64,000 nt of DNA from JAAYRQ01 sp035647815 (GTDB lineage Bacteria; Bacillota; Syntrophomonadia; Syntrophomonadales; Syntrophomonadaceae), in contig DASRMR010000008.1 of the NCBI GenBank assembly GCA_035647815.1, positions 68,255 through 132,254 on the forward strand. Reading direction: 5' to 3'. The translations under genes were made by a program, and so were the position numbers. Below are positions 1-8,644 of the stretch, one piece after another (positions within the stretch are counted from its first letter, which is position 1; each line of letters opens with the position of its first letter). Under the pieces are notes generated by a model. That model worked only from the letters and a program-made list of their open reading frames with translations. It ran no database searches and was not told the DNA's origin.

Positions 1-368
1 TGATACCAGTCATCATATGCTACATGCCCTTTTAAATAATATGGTTCAATAACTGTTATTTCATGGCCAAATTTATCCTGGCTATAATTACAATAACGAG
101 TCGATTCTTGACTATAGCTTCCGATACGGTGTCGTACTAATTCATGTGTAATACCACGATCTAGAATAAACATTACAGTTATTTTCTCGTGTTCGATAAC
201 TGATTCATGTCCCCGAGATATAATCGATTTTAAAAATTTATCATTAGGTTCTTCTGTCATTTTATCTTCAGATTTGTAACATATCCTAGCATACCGCTCT
301 AAGTTTTTTAACTTATCTGCACAGATTTCAACCTCAGGCACAAGTACTTTCGGTGGTATTATAATCAT
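1..368 (-). CDS. thyX: FAD-dependent thymidylate synthase ThyX, C-terminal part outside the window
   Basis: The minus strand reads open from an ATG at 368 to the window edge, giving about 122 residues of the N-terminal half. The ThyX signature RHRIGSYSQESTR lies at residues 79-91 and fits the family pattern RHRxxSxxxxSxR, which binds dUMP and FAD. ThyX methylates dUMP to dTMP using methylenetetrahydrofolate with FAD as hydride carrier, and replaces ThyA in many clostridia. A GGGGGG Shine-Dalgarno lies just upstream of the start. It follows mrnC by 38 bases and is probably the last part of the T-box-controlled cysE-cysS-mrnC-thyX transcript. The order matches other clostridia. Identification is secure; the C-terminus cannot be judged. 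Confidence 0.93.
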   Translation of the reverse strand, partial: MIIIPPKVLVPEVEICADKLKNLERYARICYKSEDKMTEEPNDKFLKSIISRGHESVIEHEKITVMFILDRGITHELVRHRIGSYSQESTRYCNYSQDKFGHEITVIEPYYLKGHVAYDDWY

Positions 369-406
369 TAATTAATCCCCCCAGAACATATTTGTTTTAC
401 CTTTTT

Positions 407-793
407 TTAAAAGAATCTACTTATTAATTCCTCTATACGAGCTTCATCACCTTTAAGATAAAGATATCCTATTAATGCTTCGAATCCAGTACTCATGGCA
501 TAATCCTTAGGATCAGTATGTTTTGGTGGGGTACTTTTCGAATTGCGTCCCCGCATTACAACACTCTGCTCATCATCAGTTAACTCCCCAAATATTTCTT
601 TAATTATTTGGGCCTGGCTTTCAGCTTTTACCATGGCAACAGTAGCGAGATGTATATCCTTAACTTTGCGATTACCTTTAGCAACTACATGGTTTCTTAC
701 TACTAGCTCAAAAACCGCGTCACCAATGTATGCGAGAACTGTAGCCGAATATTCACGTAATATGTTTTCATCTACAGTATCATGCTTGAGCAA
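407..793 (-). CDS. mrnC: Mini-ribonuclease III (23S rRNA maturation)
   Basis: The 128-residue protein has the RNase III catalytic fold without the double-stranded RNA binding domain. Catalytic-site motifs are YIGDAVFE at residues 22-29 and FEALIGYLYL near the C-terminus. MrnC matures the ends of 23S rRNA in Firmicutes. The start is a TTG that lies inside the 3' end of cysS, a 14-base overlap, so the two are probably translationally coupled. An AAGGAG lies about 12 bases upstream of the TTG. The cysS-mrnC-thyX order is conserved. Confidence in the family is high; the exact start is slightly less certain. Confidence 0.93.
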   Translation of the reverse strand: MLKHDTVDENILREYSATVLAYIGDAVFELVVRNHVVAKGNRKVKDIHLATVAMVKAESQAQIIKEIFGELTDDEQSVVMRGRNSKSTPPKHTDPKDYAMSTGFEALIGYLYLKGDEARIEELISRFF

Positions 794-2369
794 TTTTCCA
801 TCTGACTCCTTCCATGGTATCTTCTAAAATTATACCTTTTTCTTTTAGACTGTCCCTTATATAATCAGCATTAGTAAAATCTTTTTGTTCTTTAAAAACA
901 TTTCTAAGATTTATTAGCCAAGTAATTAATTCATCCATCTGTGGCTCTTCTTCATACTTTACCCTGCTAGCTTGTGCAGTATCTTCTATTATAATATTTT
1001 GCTCATTTAGAAAATCTCTTATTTCATCTGCTCTTACAAAATCCTTTTGCTTACGTAAGATTTGGCGAAGATCTAAAAACACCTCACAAATCTCATTTCC
1101 CATGACTAGTGTATCTTCTTCTAGCATAAAAATACCTAAAACATCGCCTAATTCTTTAAGTATTTTAACCCCATATTTAACTGTTGTTTGAGCAACAATA
1201 TCATTATGATCTGCATCGGCAATATAGGTGTTTAGGGTATGAGATATCTCAAAGATATGACTAATAGCTTTGGCAGTATTAAAATCATCATCCATAGCTT
1301 TTAAAAAGTCATTTTGATAACCGTCAACTAATATGCTTACCTTATTATCTATTATTTCACTATCTAACTTCAAGTCTTTATCATCTATAATTTCCTCAGC
1401 TAATGTTATGGTAGTTTTTAGACGACCTAAAGCTTTGCGAGCCTCATCTAATTTACTATCATCAAAATCTAGAGGACTACGATAATGGGTAGCAACTAAA
1501 TAAAAACGCACTACATCAGCTGGATATTTAGCTAAAATATCTCGGAGGACAAAGAAATTCCCTAATGATTTGGACATTTTCTCATTGTTTATTGTAATAA
1601 AACCATTATGCATCCAATATTTCACGAAAGTCTTTCCTGTTAAAGCTTCAGCTTGAGCTATCTCGTTTTCGTGATGAGGGAAAATAAGGTCACTGCCCCC
1701 ACCATGTATATCTATAGTATCACCCAAATATTTAGTAGACATAACCGAACATTCAATATGCCAGCCAGGTCTACCTTTACTCCATGGGCTTTCCCAAGCA
1801 GGTTCTCCTGGTTTAGCAAGTTTCCATAGAGCAAAGTCTACTGGTTCTTCTTTACGTTCATCTACTTCTACCCTGGCACCTGCCCGTAGGTCTTCTAAGC
1901 TATGACCAGACAGTTTGCCATAATCTTTAAAGTTTTTGACCCTAAAATAAACATCACCATCGACTTCATAAGCATATTCTTTTTCTATCAACTGGCTAAT
2001 AGCTTCGATTATATCCGGAATATGCTGACTAACTCTAGGATGAACATCAGCTCTACGTATCCCTAGAGCATCTGCATCCTTGAAATATTCCTCAATATAA
2101 TGTGATGCTAGAGTTAATGAATCTGCATTTTCTTCTTGTGCGCGTTGAATTATTTTATCGTCTACATCCGTAAAGTTCTGAATATAGTTTACTTCGAAGT
2201 TACGGTACTCTAGATAGCGCCTAACAGTATCAAATACTACTAAAGGTCGGGCATTGCCTAAATGAATATAGTTATAAGTTGTAGGTCCGCAAACATATAT
2301 ATTTACCTTATGCGGATCTAGTGGTATCAGAGTCTCCTTTTTTCGAGTCTCGGTATTGTATATTTTCAT
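780..2369 (-). CDS. cysS: Cysteinyl-tRNA synthetase with duplicated C-terminal module
   Basis: This class I synthetase charges tRNA-Cys. It shows the zinc ligand Cys27 in CGPT, the HIGH-type motif IHLGN at 35-39, an HHENE segment and KMSKS near residue 270. At 529 residues it is longer than the usual 460-480. The excess is a second copy of the C-terminal helical motif: residues 434-475 and 488-529 share the pattern LR-Q-KDF-AD-IRD-L-II-EDT, with roughly 45 percent identity by eye. The second copy ends in the family-typical EGVRWK. The ORF starts 62 bases inside the cysE 3' end, and an SD-like GGGAGA precedes the ATG. Expression should be controlled by the cysteine T-box upstream of cysE. Confidence 0.95.
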   Translation of the reverse strand: MKIYNTETRKKETLIPLDPHKVNIYVCGPTTYNYIHLGNARPLVVFDTVRRYLEYRNFEVNYIQNFTDVDDKIIQRAQEENADSLTLASHYIEEYFKDADALGIRRADVHPRVSQHIPDIIEAISQLIEKEYAYEVDGDVYFRVKNFKDYGKLSGHSLEDLRAGARVEVDERKEEPVDFALWKLAKPGEPAWESPWSKGRPGWHIECSVMSTKYLGDTIDIHGGGSDLIFPHHENEIAQAEALTGKTFVKYWMHNGFITINNEKMSKSLGNFFVLRDILAKYPADVVRFYLVATHYRSPLDFDDSKLDEARKALGRLKTTITLAEEIIDDKDLKLDSEIIDNKVSILVDGYQNDFLKAMDDDFNTAKAISHIFEISHTLNTYIADADHNDIVAQTTVKYGVKILKELGDVLGIFMLEEDTLVMGNEICEVFLDLRQILRKQKDFVRADEIRDFLNEQNIIIEDTAQASRVKYEEEPQMDELITWLINLRNVFKEQKDFTNADYIRDSLKEKGIILEDTMEGVRWKIAQA

Positions 2370-3030
2370 TCGGAATTATCTCCCTTTCATATTGTTCTAA
2401 TCTTTTTTCTAAATCTGTTATCTTGTTTTGCAGGGCAACTAATGTATCTGCAATAGGGTCTGGTAACATATGATGTTCTAAATCAACCTCTATTTTACTA
2501 TTTTCTACCTTAGCTCCATCTTGAATAACTATGCGGCCTGGTACTCCGACAACAGTACAGCTAGGTGGAACACTATTAAGAACTACCGAACCAGCACCAA
2601 TTTTTACATTATCCCCTACAGAGAAAGAACCTAATACTTTAGCACCTGCACTTATTGTAACATTATTACCTATAGTTGGATGACGTTTACCCTTTTCCTT
2701 ACCTGTACCACCTAAAGTAACACCTTGATATAATGTAACATTATCACCTATCTCAGCCGTTTCACCTATTACTATCCCACTTCCGTGATCAATGAAAAGA
2801 GCTTTACCAATAGTAGCCCCAGGATGAATCTCTATACCAGTTAAGAACCTGTTTATATGTGAAATAAACCTAGCTAATAAAAACCATTTATGCTGATAAA
2901 GAAAATGGGCAATACGATGGTGTAATATAGCATGAAATCCAGGATAGCATAATAAAACCTCAATCACACTACGAGCTGCCGGATCTCGGTCAAAGACTAC
3001 TTGTATTTCCCTTTTTAGTCCTTTAAACAT
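2308..3030 (-). CDS. cysE: Serine O-acetyltransferase
   Basis: This enzyme acetylates L-serine with acetyl-CoA, the first committed step of cysteine synthesis. The 240-residue protein has an N-terminal helical part followed by left-handed beta-helix hexapeptide repeats from about residue 65, with the family stretch FIDHGSGIVIGETAEIGD. The C-terminal tail of about 45 residues is predicted to be helical and charged. Its last 62 bases are also read, in another frame, as the start of cysS. The GGGAGGG Shine-Dalgarno fixes the ATG at 3030. A T-box leader directly upstream links transcription to tRNA-Cys charging, which fits a cysteine-supply gene paired with cysS. Confidence 0.95.
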   Translation of the reverse strand: MFKGLKREIQVVFDRDPAARSVIEVLLCYPGFHAILHHRIAHFLYQHKWFLLARFISHINRFLTGIEIHPGATIGKALFIDHGSGIVIGETAEIGDNVTLYQGVTLGGTGKEKGKRHPTIGNNVTISAGAKVLGSFSVGDNVKIGAGSVVLNSVPPSCTVVGVPGRIVIQDGAKVENSKIEVDLEHHMLPDPIADTLVALQNKITDLEKRLEQYEREIIPNENIQYRDSKKGDSDTTRSA

Positions 3031-3074
3031 GTTTTACCCTCCCGCTTTTAGAAATATTTACTGATTAATTTAAA

Positions 3075-3325
3075 AACAAAAAAGCCTTTCATCTCATTTT
3101 AGAGACGAAAGGCTGTACTTCCGTGGTTCCACTCTTATTAGGTATAAACCTACTCAATTAGATAACGGCTATTTCCGTACATACCTACTTAGTTTCGGTA
3201 TGTCTGCTCCTAGGCGCAATTTCAAATATCTTCATACTATGGCAAAGCTCTCAGCCGGTGACTCCGCCTCTCTGGTAGCGATAGATATTCTACTTATCCT
3301 ATTCATAGCATTTGTTTTTTATATT
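3075..3325 (-). ncRNA. T-box riboswitch leader, probably tRNA-Cys specific
   Basis: The minus strand upstream of cysE carries a T-box core, AGAGTGGAACCACGG (complement of about 3121-3135). It is followed by an intrinsic terminator: arms 3083-3090 and 3107-3114 with extra pairs at 3092-3095/3102-3105 and a T-run on the 3' side. Further upstream is a stem I region, and a TGC triplet at 3216-3218 sits in a GAAATTGC context suitable for a specifier loop. T-boxes read through when uncharged tRNA pairs with the specifier and the 5'-TGGA bulge. TGC (Cys) agrees with the cysE-cysS genes it controls. The specifier choice is inferred without folding the RNA. Confidence 0.88.
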
Positions 3326-3331
3326 ACTTAG

Positions 3332-3360
3332 ATTATATGTGGGAGTTTTTATATTGTCAA
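3332..3360 (-). promoter_or_regulatory. Consensus housekeeping promoter of the cysE T-box operon
   Basis: On the minus strand there is a perfect TTGACA (3355-3360), a 17-base spacer and a perfect TATAAT (3332-3337). Transcription should begin near 3325, directly at the 5' end of the T-box leader. Confidence 0.9.
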
Positions 3361-3480
3361 CAAGATAAGATTTCTATTTTTAGTAAAATAAGAAACCACC
3401 CTACATTATTTTGATTTAAGTATATGACGCTAGCGGATATACTCTTTCTAACCGTTCGGGGCCGGTCTTCATTTTATGCT

Positions 3481-3547
3481 AGGCGATATAATAGCAATAA
3501 TAGTTATTTTTTAGTTATTTGATGTCTGATTGCTTTCTGTATCGCCT
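3481..3547. repeat. Nested inverted repeat in the gltX to cysE spacer
   Basis: Two co-axial complementary pairs are visible: AGGCGATA at 3481-3488 with TATCGCCT at 3540-3547, and AGCAAT at 3493-3498 with ATTGCT at 3529-3534. The element lies 58 bases beyond the gltX stop and could fold as a single RNA or DNA cruciform. It lacks a clear T-run on the minus strand, so it is not a textbook gltX terminator. The rest of the 3361-3605 spacer shows nothing recognisable. Confidence 0.5.
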
Positions 3548-3605
3548 TTTCCCCCTCACTCTTTAGAAAGGTACACTCTCCAGCTTTTACATCTCACGCC
3601 CGCGT

Positions 3606-5051
3606 CTAACTCACTTTTGCAATAGACTCATTGATTCTTCTTACGACTTCTTCTTTACCCCAAATAGTAAGTAGTACCGGCAAATCTGGCCCGTGTACTT
3701 GTCCACTACTAGCACATCTTATTGGCATAAAAACTTGTTTGGGTTTTAATTCATTCGCCTTCATTAGATCTTTAAGATATTTTTTAACATCTTCCGGCTC
3801 ATTGAAGTCTGGACAATTATCTACAAATAGCTTTAAAACTTCTATAACTTCAGGTTTTTGCAAAACTTCTAAAGCTTTATCTTCATACTGAATATCTGTG
3901 AAAAAGACTGCTACATGTTCACTTATATCTTTTAGGCAAACTAAGTACTCCCTAGTCACCTCAATTAATAAGCTTAATTTATATTCACTAAGTCCTTTAA
4001 GGTCATTTACATAAATAGAATCATCCATGTAAGGTCTGAGCATTTCTGTTAATTCCTCAACACTAAGTTTCTTTATGTACTGTTGGTTAGTCCAGTTTAA
4101 TTTATCCATATCAAATACTGCTGGACTTTTAGATACCCTTTTTAGGGAAAATCTTTCTATTATCTCTGAGGGTGATAATATTTCCTCTTCACCTTCGGGT
4201 GACCAGCCTAGCAGAGCTAAATAATTGAATAAAGCTTCAGGTAAATAACCCATTTCACGATATTGGATAATCGAAGTAGCACCATGCCTTTTACTCATCT
4301 TTTGTCTATCAGTACCTAGAATTAGTGATATATGGGCAAATTCTGGTCTTTTTAGATTTAAGGCATCATAGATAAGGAGTTGTCCTGGAGTATTAGATAG
4401 ATGTTCTTCCGCCCTTATCACATGGGTAATACCCATTAAAACATCATCGATTACAACGGCATAATTATAAGTAGGGATTCCATCGGATTTTACAATTATA
4501 AAATCCCCCATATTACTACTTTCAAAAGTTACTTGGCCTCGTACCAGATCATTTACTACTAAAACTTTATTATCTGGCACTTTAAATCTAATAGCTGGTT
4601 TTTGACCAGCATCTTTTTTTGCTTGTCTTTCCTCAAGGCTTAAATATCGACATTTACCTTGATATCTAACCATTTCATTTTTAGCTAATAATTCTTGCCT
4701 TTCAGCTTCTAATTCTTCAGCTGTGCAAAAACATTCATAAGCCTGGTCGGAATCTAAAAGTTTTTCTAGATATTTATTATATATTTCTAAGCGTTCAGTC
4801 TGTCGATATGGACCATTATCGCCACCAGCACCGACACCTTCTGTCCAGTCAATTCCCATCCATCTGAGAGAATCGATTATTTCTTCTTCGTATTTTCGAT
4901 CTGATCTTTCAATATCCGTATCTTCTATACGTAAAACCAATTCCCCACCAGTATTCAGGGCTTCTAAATAGTTAAATAATGCTGAACGAGCCCCACCTAT
5001 ATGAAGTGGTCCAGTCGGACTTGGTGCAAATCTTACTTTGACTTTACTCAA
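3606..5051 (-). CDS. gltX: Glutamyl-tRNA synthetase
   Basis: The 481-residue enzyme charges tRNA-Glu (in many Firmicutes also tRNA-Gln, for later amidation). It has the HIGH-type motif HIGG at residues 17-20, the zinc-knuckle cysteines CFC at 107-109 with Cys134, and KMSKR at 251-255, followed by the helical anticodon-binding domain. The start is TTG, placed by a GGGAGGGG Shine-Dalgarno eight bases upstream. It lies downstream of ispD-ispF and a DUF1002 gene, as in the ispF-gltX order of other Firmicutes. Length and motifs are normal. Confidence 0.96.
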   Translation of the reverse strand: MSKVKVRFAPSPTGPLHIGGARSALFNYLEALNTGGELVLRIEDTDIERSDRKYEEEIIDSLRWMGIDWTEGVGAGGDNGPYRQTERLEIYNKYLEKLLDSDQAYECFCTAEELEAERQELLAKNEMVRYQGKCRYLSLEERQAKKDAGQKPAIRFKVPDNKVLVVNDLVRGQVTFESSNMGDFIIVKSDGIPTYNYAVVIDDVLMGITHVIRAEEHLSNTPGQLLIYDALNLKRPEFAHISLILGTDRQKMSKRHGATSIIQYREMGYLPEALFNYLALLGWSPEGEEEILSPSEIIERFSLKRVSKSPAVFDMDKLNWTNQQYIKKLSVEELTEMLRPYMDDSIYVNDLKGLSEYKLSLLIEVTREYLVCLKDISEHVAVFFTDIQYEDKALEVLQKPEVIEVLKLFVDNCPDFNEPEDVKKYLKDLMKANELKPKQVFMPIRCASSGQVHGPDLPVLLTIWGKEEVVRRINESIAKVS

Positions 5052-5118
5052 TTAAAATTCCCCTCCCTTAAATCCTTGAAAATTATATCATTTAATATAA
5101 CAAGTTACCATTACATCA

Positions 5119-6021
5119 TCAACCGAACATATTGCGTAATTCTGCTATCATGTTTTTAAAGAAATCGATAATCTTTTCTATCACACTTAAAGATTTATTA
5201 GCCACACCTTTAATTTCAGCTAGGCTACGGGAAATATTGTTTAATTGTTCATCGATTTTCCCCGTATCTAATTTTATGTTTTGATATTTTTGCATCAGTA
5301 GCATTATTCGGTCTATTTCTGCAGAAGTAAGCTCTATATTATAATGATTGCTTATTTCAATAATAATCGGCTTAATTTGCTCTGGACTAGTAACATCTCT
5401 ATCTATTATTTGTCTTTTAATATCATGAATCATGTTTTCAGCACTACTTTGGCCGTACTTATCACTTAATTTATAAGTTTCGGATAATTCTTGATAAGCA
5501 GTTTTTTTAGCATTTTCATCTAATTCTTTACCAGTAGCAGTTTCAAATGCTTTAATAATACCGGTTAAGGCAGCCGTTCCCGATACTTCGAAAGGTGCTA
5601 TTACTAATAGGCGAGCATCTTCAACTCCGGCTGTTGTCAGTGCATTAGCGTACATAAAAGGAGTTATAGCAGTTATTTTCTCTGTTTCTATGTCTAAGCC
5701 TGCAGTTCCATTTAACAACTCACAATAAGAAGAAGAAATAGCTTTTGTACCTATTAGTTTATCATCTATTTTACCTTCCAGATATTTTCTTTCCTCAGCA
5801 TTCGAAACCGTAATAATACGGACATTTTTGTTATTTTTCCATTTATCAAATGTTTTCATCACTTCTTGTTTTTGCTTTTCAGTCAAATCTTCTCCGAGTG
5901 TTATAACTACTTTAGAAGTTTTTTCACTTAATACTGGACTTGTATTTTCCACTTGATAAAAAATAAGCCCTACTAGAAATAATATAATTACTAGATTAAT
6001 AGCCAAAAATCTTTTTTGCAT
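5119..6021 (-). CDS. DUF1002 family exported protein
   Basis: The 300-residue protein has an N-terminal hydrophobic segment (residues 5-23) that is either a signal peptide or a membrane anchor. The following region, with VVITLGEDLT and a TAGVEDARLLVIAPFEVSG stretch, is what I associate with the DUF1002 (YpuA-like) family of extracytoplasmic Firmicutes proteins. Its biochemical role is unknown. The C-terminal 60 residues are predicted helical and end in a hydrophobic stretch. It sits between ispF and gltX with 68-75 base gaps, so it is probably co-transcribed. The function cannot be deduced from the neighbours. Confidence 0.75.
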   Translation of the reverse strand: MQKRFLAINLVIILFLVGLIFYQVENTSPVLSEKTSKVVITLGEDLTEKQKQEVMKTFDKWKNNKNVRIITVSNAEERKYLEGKIDDKLIGTKAISSSYCELLNGTAGLDIETEKITAITPFMYANALTTAGVEDARLLVIAPFEVSGTAALTGIIKAFETATGKELDENAKKTAYQELSETYKLSDKYGQSSAENMIHDIKRQIIDRDVTSPEQIKPIIIEISNHYNIELTSAEIDRIMLLMQKYQNIKLDTGKIDEQLNNISRSLAEIKGVANKSLSVIEKIIDFFKNMIAELRNMFG

Positions 6022-6096
6022 ATTAAAAACACCCCTACGATTTTCGACTAGTTTCTCTCATAATGTAGCTAAATATTAAGTTTCTTTTAAATTAGT

Positions 6097-6576
6097 TTAA
6101 ATGTTTTTATTAACAATCAAAACGATAGCTTGGGCAGAAATACCTTCAGCCCGACCTTCAAAACCTAGTTTTTCCGTGGTGGTAGCTTTAACATTAACTT
6201 GCTTGATCCCAATATCTAGTGCTGAGGCAATCTCGGCGCACATACTAGGTAAATATGAGGCCAATTTGGGTTCCTCTGCAATAATAGTACTATCAATATT
6301 AAGTATTGAATAGCCACTATCAATCAGCTTTTTGCTGACTTGGGATAATAAAAACATGCTATTAACATCTTTATATTCTAGGTCATTATCTGGAAAATGC
6401 ACTCCAATATCGCCTAAAGCTGCCGCACCTAAAAGAGCATCACATATAGCATGTATTAAAACATCAGCATCTGAATGTCCTAATAAACCGAGATGATATG
6501 GTATATGTATTCCACCTAAGATTAATTTACGTCCCTCACTAAAGCGGTGTACATCGTACCCAATTCCTACCCGCAA
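6097..6576 (-). CDS. ispF: 2-C-methyl-D-erythritol 2,4-cyclodiphosphate synthase
   Basis: IspF performs the cyclisation step of the MEP isoprenoid pathway. The 159-residue protein has the metal ligands D8 and H10 in GYDVHRF and H42 in IHAICDALLG, plus the DIGVHFPDND loop and the C-terminal KATTTEKLGFEGR stretch. The start is TTG with a GGGGAGG Shine-Dalgarno. It follows ispD by 17 bases, so two consecutive pathway enzymes are co-expressed. Length is typical. Confidence 0.97.
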   Translation of the reverse strand: MRVGIGYDVHRFSEGRKLILGGIHIPYHLGLLGHSDADVLIHAICDALLGAAALGDIGVHFPDNDLEYKDVNSMFLLSQVSKKLIDSGYSILNIDSTIIAEEPKLASYLPSMCAEIASALDIGIKQVNVKATTTEKLGFEGRAEGISAQAIVLIVNKNI

Positions 6577-6593
6577 TAATTTCCTCCCCTTTT

Positions 6594-7301
6594 TTATCTT
6601 AATTCACTGTTTTTGGCTAACATTAATTGCTCTGCAAATATTATATCTTCTGGATTAGTTATTTTTATGTTAGTCGAATCACCGATTACCAGCTTAACTT
6701 TACCCACATATTTTTCGTATATTGAGGCATCATCAGTACCTTTAAAATTATCTTCTGTAGCTAAATGGTAAGCTTTTACAAGTTCTTGATAATTAAATAT
6801 CTGGGGTGTTTGAATCGTTACAATATGAGACCTATCTAAAGTTTCTTTTATAAAATTATTATTATCTATAATTTTTAAGGTTTCTTTTGCTAGGACACCT
6901 GGTATTGCTGCACCATGCTCTCGCGCCTCATCATAAATCTTCATAACTAGTTTAGACTCTAAAAGTGGCCGAGCACCATCGTGAACGGCCACCAAGTTAG
7001 TTCTACTATCTAGGTTTTCTAGACCTTTCCTAACTGATTCCTGTCTTTCTTTACCTCCTGGTATTAGCTTAGTTACTTTGGCAAATTCATATTTATCTAT
7101 AATGTTTTTTTGACAATAATCAATTTCATCTAGGTGGGCAACTACTATAATTTCATCGACCACCTCGATTTCATTAAAAACCTTCAATGAGTGGTATAAA
7201 ACTGGCTTTCCAGCTAATAACATATATTGTTTGTTAATATCGCTTTTCATCCGGCTACCTAGCCCAGCTGCTGCTATTATAACTCGCAGCTTATTACCCA
7301 T
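6594..7301 (-). CDS. ispD: 2-C-methyl-D-erythritol 4-phosphate cytidylyltransferase
   Basis: IspD transfers CMP from CTP to methylerythritol phosphate. The 235-residue protein shows the N-terminal nucleotide-binding loop AAAGLGSRM, a conserved lysine in NKQYMLLAGKP, the VAVHDGARPLL motif and a late TIQTPQIF. It overlaps the upstream PIN-TRAM gene by eight bases, so the genes form one operon with ispF. The order disA / PIN-TRAM / ispD / ispF is shared with Bacillus. Confidence 0.97.
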   Translation of the reverse strand: MGNKLRVIIAAAGLGSRMKSDINKQYMLLAGKPVLYHSLKVFNEIEVVDEIIVVAHLDEIDYCQKNIIDKYEFAKVTKLIPGGKERQESVRKGLENLDSRTNLVAVHDGARPLLESKLVMKIYDEAREHGAAIPGVLAKETLKIIDNNNFIKETLDRSHIVTIQTPQIFNYQELVKAYHLATEDNFKGTDDASIYEKYVGKVKLVIGDSTNIKITNPEDIIFAEQLMLAKNSELR

Positions 7302-8397
7302 ATACTTCCACCTCTCGCATGTTATGCAATATATTATCTATTCCAGAATTACAATCTCCCTTTATTTTGCGAGTAAATATCATACGTCCAGCTGCAGTTT
7401 GGAAAACACTAGTTACTATTACCTCCAGATCATTCCCAATATCACCATAAGCCTCTTCAACAACTACCATAGTACCATCTTCTAAGTATCCTACCCCTTG
7501 ACCATCCTCTTTACCTTCTTTTATTATGTTAATATGCATCGTTTCACCTGGATAGACAATAACTTTTACCGCATTTGTCAATTCATTGATGTTTAAAACA
7601 TTAATACCTTGCAAATCAGCTACTTTGTTTAAATTATAATCATTAGTTATTATACTAGCAGCCATTTCCTTGCATAAACGCAAAAGTTTATTATCTACTT
7701 CCTTCTCATCAGCAATATCTTTATCAATTATATCAATTTTTATATCAGGATGCTTCTGCATTTTAGAAAGTAAATCTAAACCCCTACGCCCTTTATTTCT
7801 TCTTATAGTATCTGAAGAATCTGCAATGTGCTGTAATTCTTCGATTACAAAATTAGGAACTAATAATTTACCATCGATGAACTTACTCAATGATACATCA
7901 TAAATACGCCCATCGATTATGGCACTAGTATCAAGGACTTTGAAGTTATCCGGAACAGATGAATTAGGAGTTGCAACTTGTACTGACGGTAAAAGCTTGA
8001 AAAAGTCATAAGCACGACGACTTCCTATTTTAAGTCCTAAATACCCCATTGCTATGAATACTAAGATGGTTAGATAGCCGCCAATCCCACTTATTAAAGA
8101 AAGTGGGAAACTACTTAAAACACCTACAAGAACACCTACAAATAAACCGGCACTTCCACCTAATAAAATCTCAATTGCGGTGGTATCTAGTAGCCAGTTA
8201 ATGCTTTTTATTCCTTTTTTAGAAAGGCTAATAAGCCAACCAAAGCCAAAATAAAACATTACAGCCACACCTAAGCCGATTAATGATTGATAAGATAAAT
8301 TAAGATTAACAAACATTTTAGAAACTGAAATCGCCCAAAAACCGAATATAAGTGCAAACACTAATAGTGATTTAGAAATATTGATTTTTCTAAACAT
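7294..8397 (-). CDS. PIN and TRAM domain integral membrane protein (YacL family)
   Basis: The 367-residue protein has four predicted transmembrane helices in the first 130 residues. A PIN domain follows (KVLDTSAIIDGRIYDVS and later acidic residues typical of PIN nuclease centres), then a C-terminal TRAM domain of about 60 residues. It is the counterpart of B. subtilis YacL, located between disA and ispD. A membrane-tethered RNase role is suggested by the domains but not established. The GGAGGTGAT Shine-Dalgarno supports the ATG at 8397. Confidence 0.9.
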   Translation of the reverse strand: MFRKINISKSLLVFALIFGFWAISVSKMFVNLNLSYQSLIGLGVAVMFYFGFGWLISLSKKGIKSINWLLDTTAIEILLGGSAGLFVGVLVGVLSSFPLSLISGIGGYLTILVFIAMGYLGLKIGSRRAYDFFKLLPSVQVATPNSSVPDNFKVLDTSAIIDGRIYDVSLSKFIDGKLLVPNFVIEELQHIADSSDTIRRNKGRRGLDLLSKMQKHPDIKIDIIDKDIADEKEVDNKLLRLCKEMAASIITNDYNLNKVADLQGINVLNINELTNAVKVIVYPGETMHINIIKEGKEDGQGVGYLEDGTMVVVEEAYGDIGNDLEVIVTSVFQTAAGRMIFTRKIKGDCNSGIDNILHNMREVEVYG

Positions 8398-8579
8398 AAT
8401 ATCACCTCCACTCTTATTCTTCTAATATATGTGGATATTTATACCATCCAGCTCAAATATATTGTATTTTATAGTTTAAGTGGGACTAGCTTTCATAAAG
8501 GAAGGGCTGGGAAAGTAGGATTTTGTAAATATATAAGATATTTTGCCTTCTTTATTCTCCAAATATCTGGCATTCTAAA

Positions 8580-8609
8580 TTGACAAGCAGTAATTACACA
8601 AGTTATAAT
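8580..8609 (+). promoter_or_regulatory. Promoter of the plus-strand gene at 8645
   Basis: TTGACA at 8580-8585 and TATAAT at 8604-8609 are perfect hexamers separated by 18 bases, 35 bases before the start codon. This gene therefore has its own strong housekeeping promoter in the divergent spacer 8398-8644. Confidence 0.8.
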
Positions 8610-8644
8610 TTATAAAAATCACTAATGAAGGGGGCAAGTCTTTT

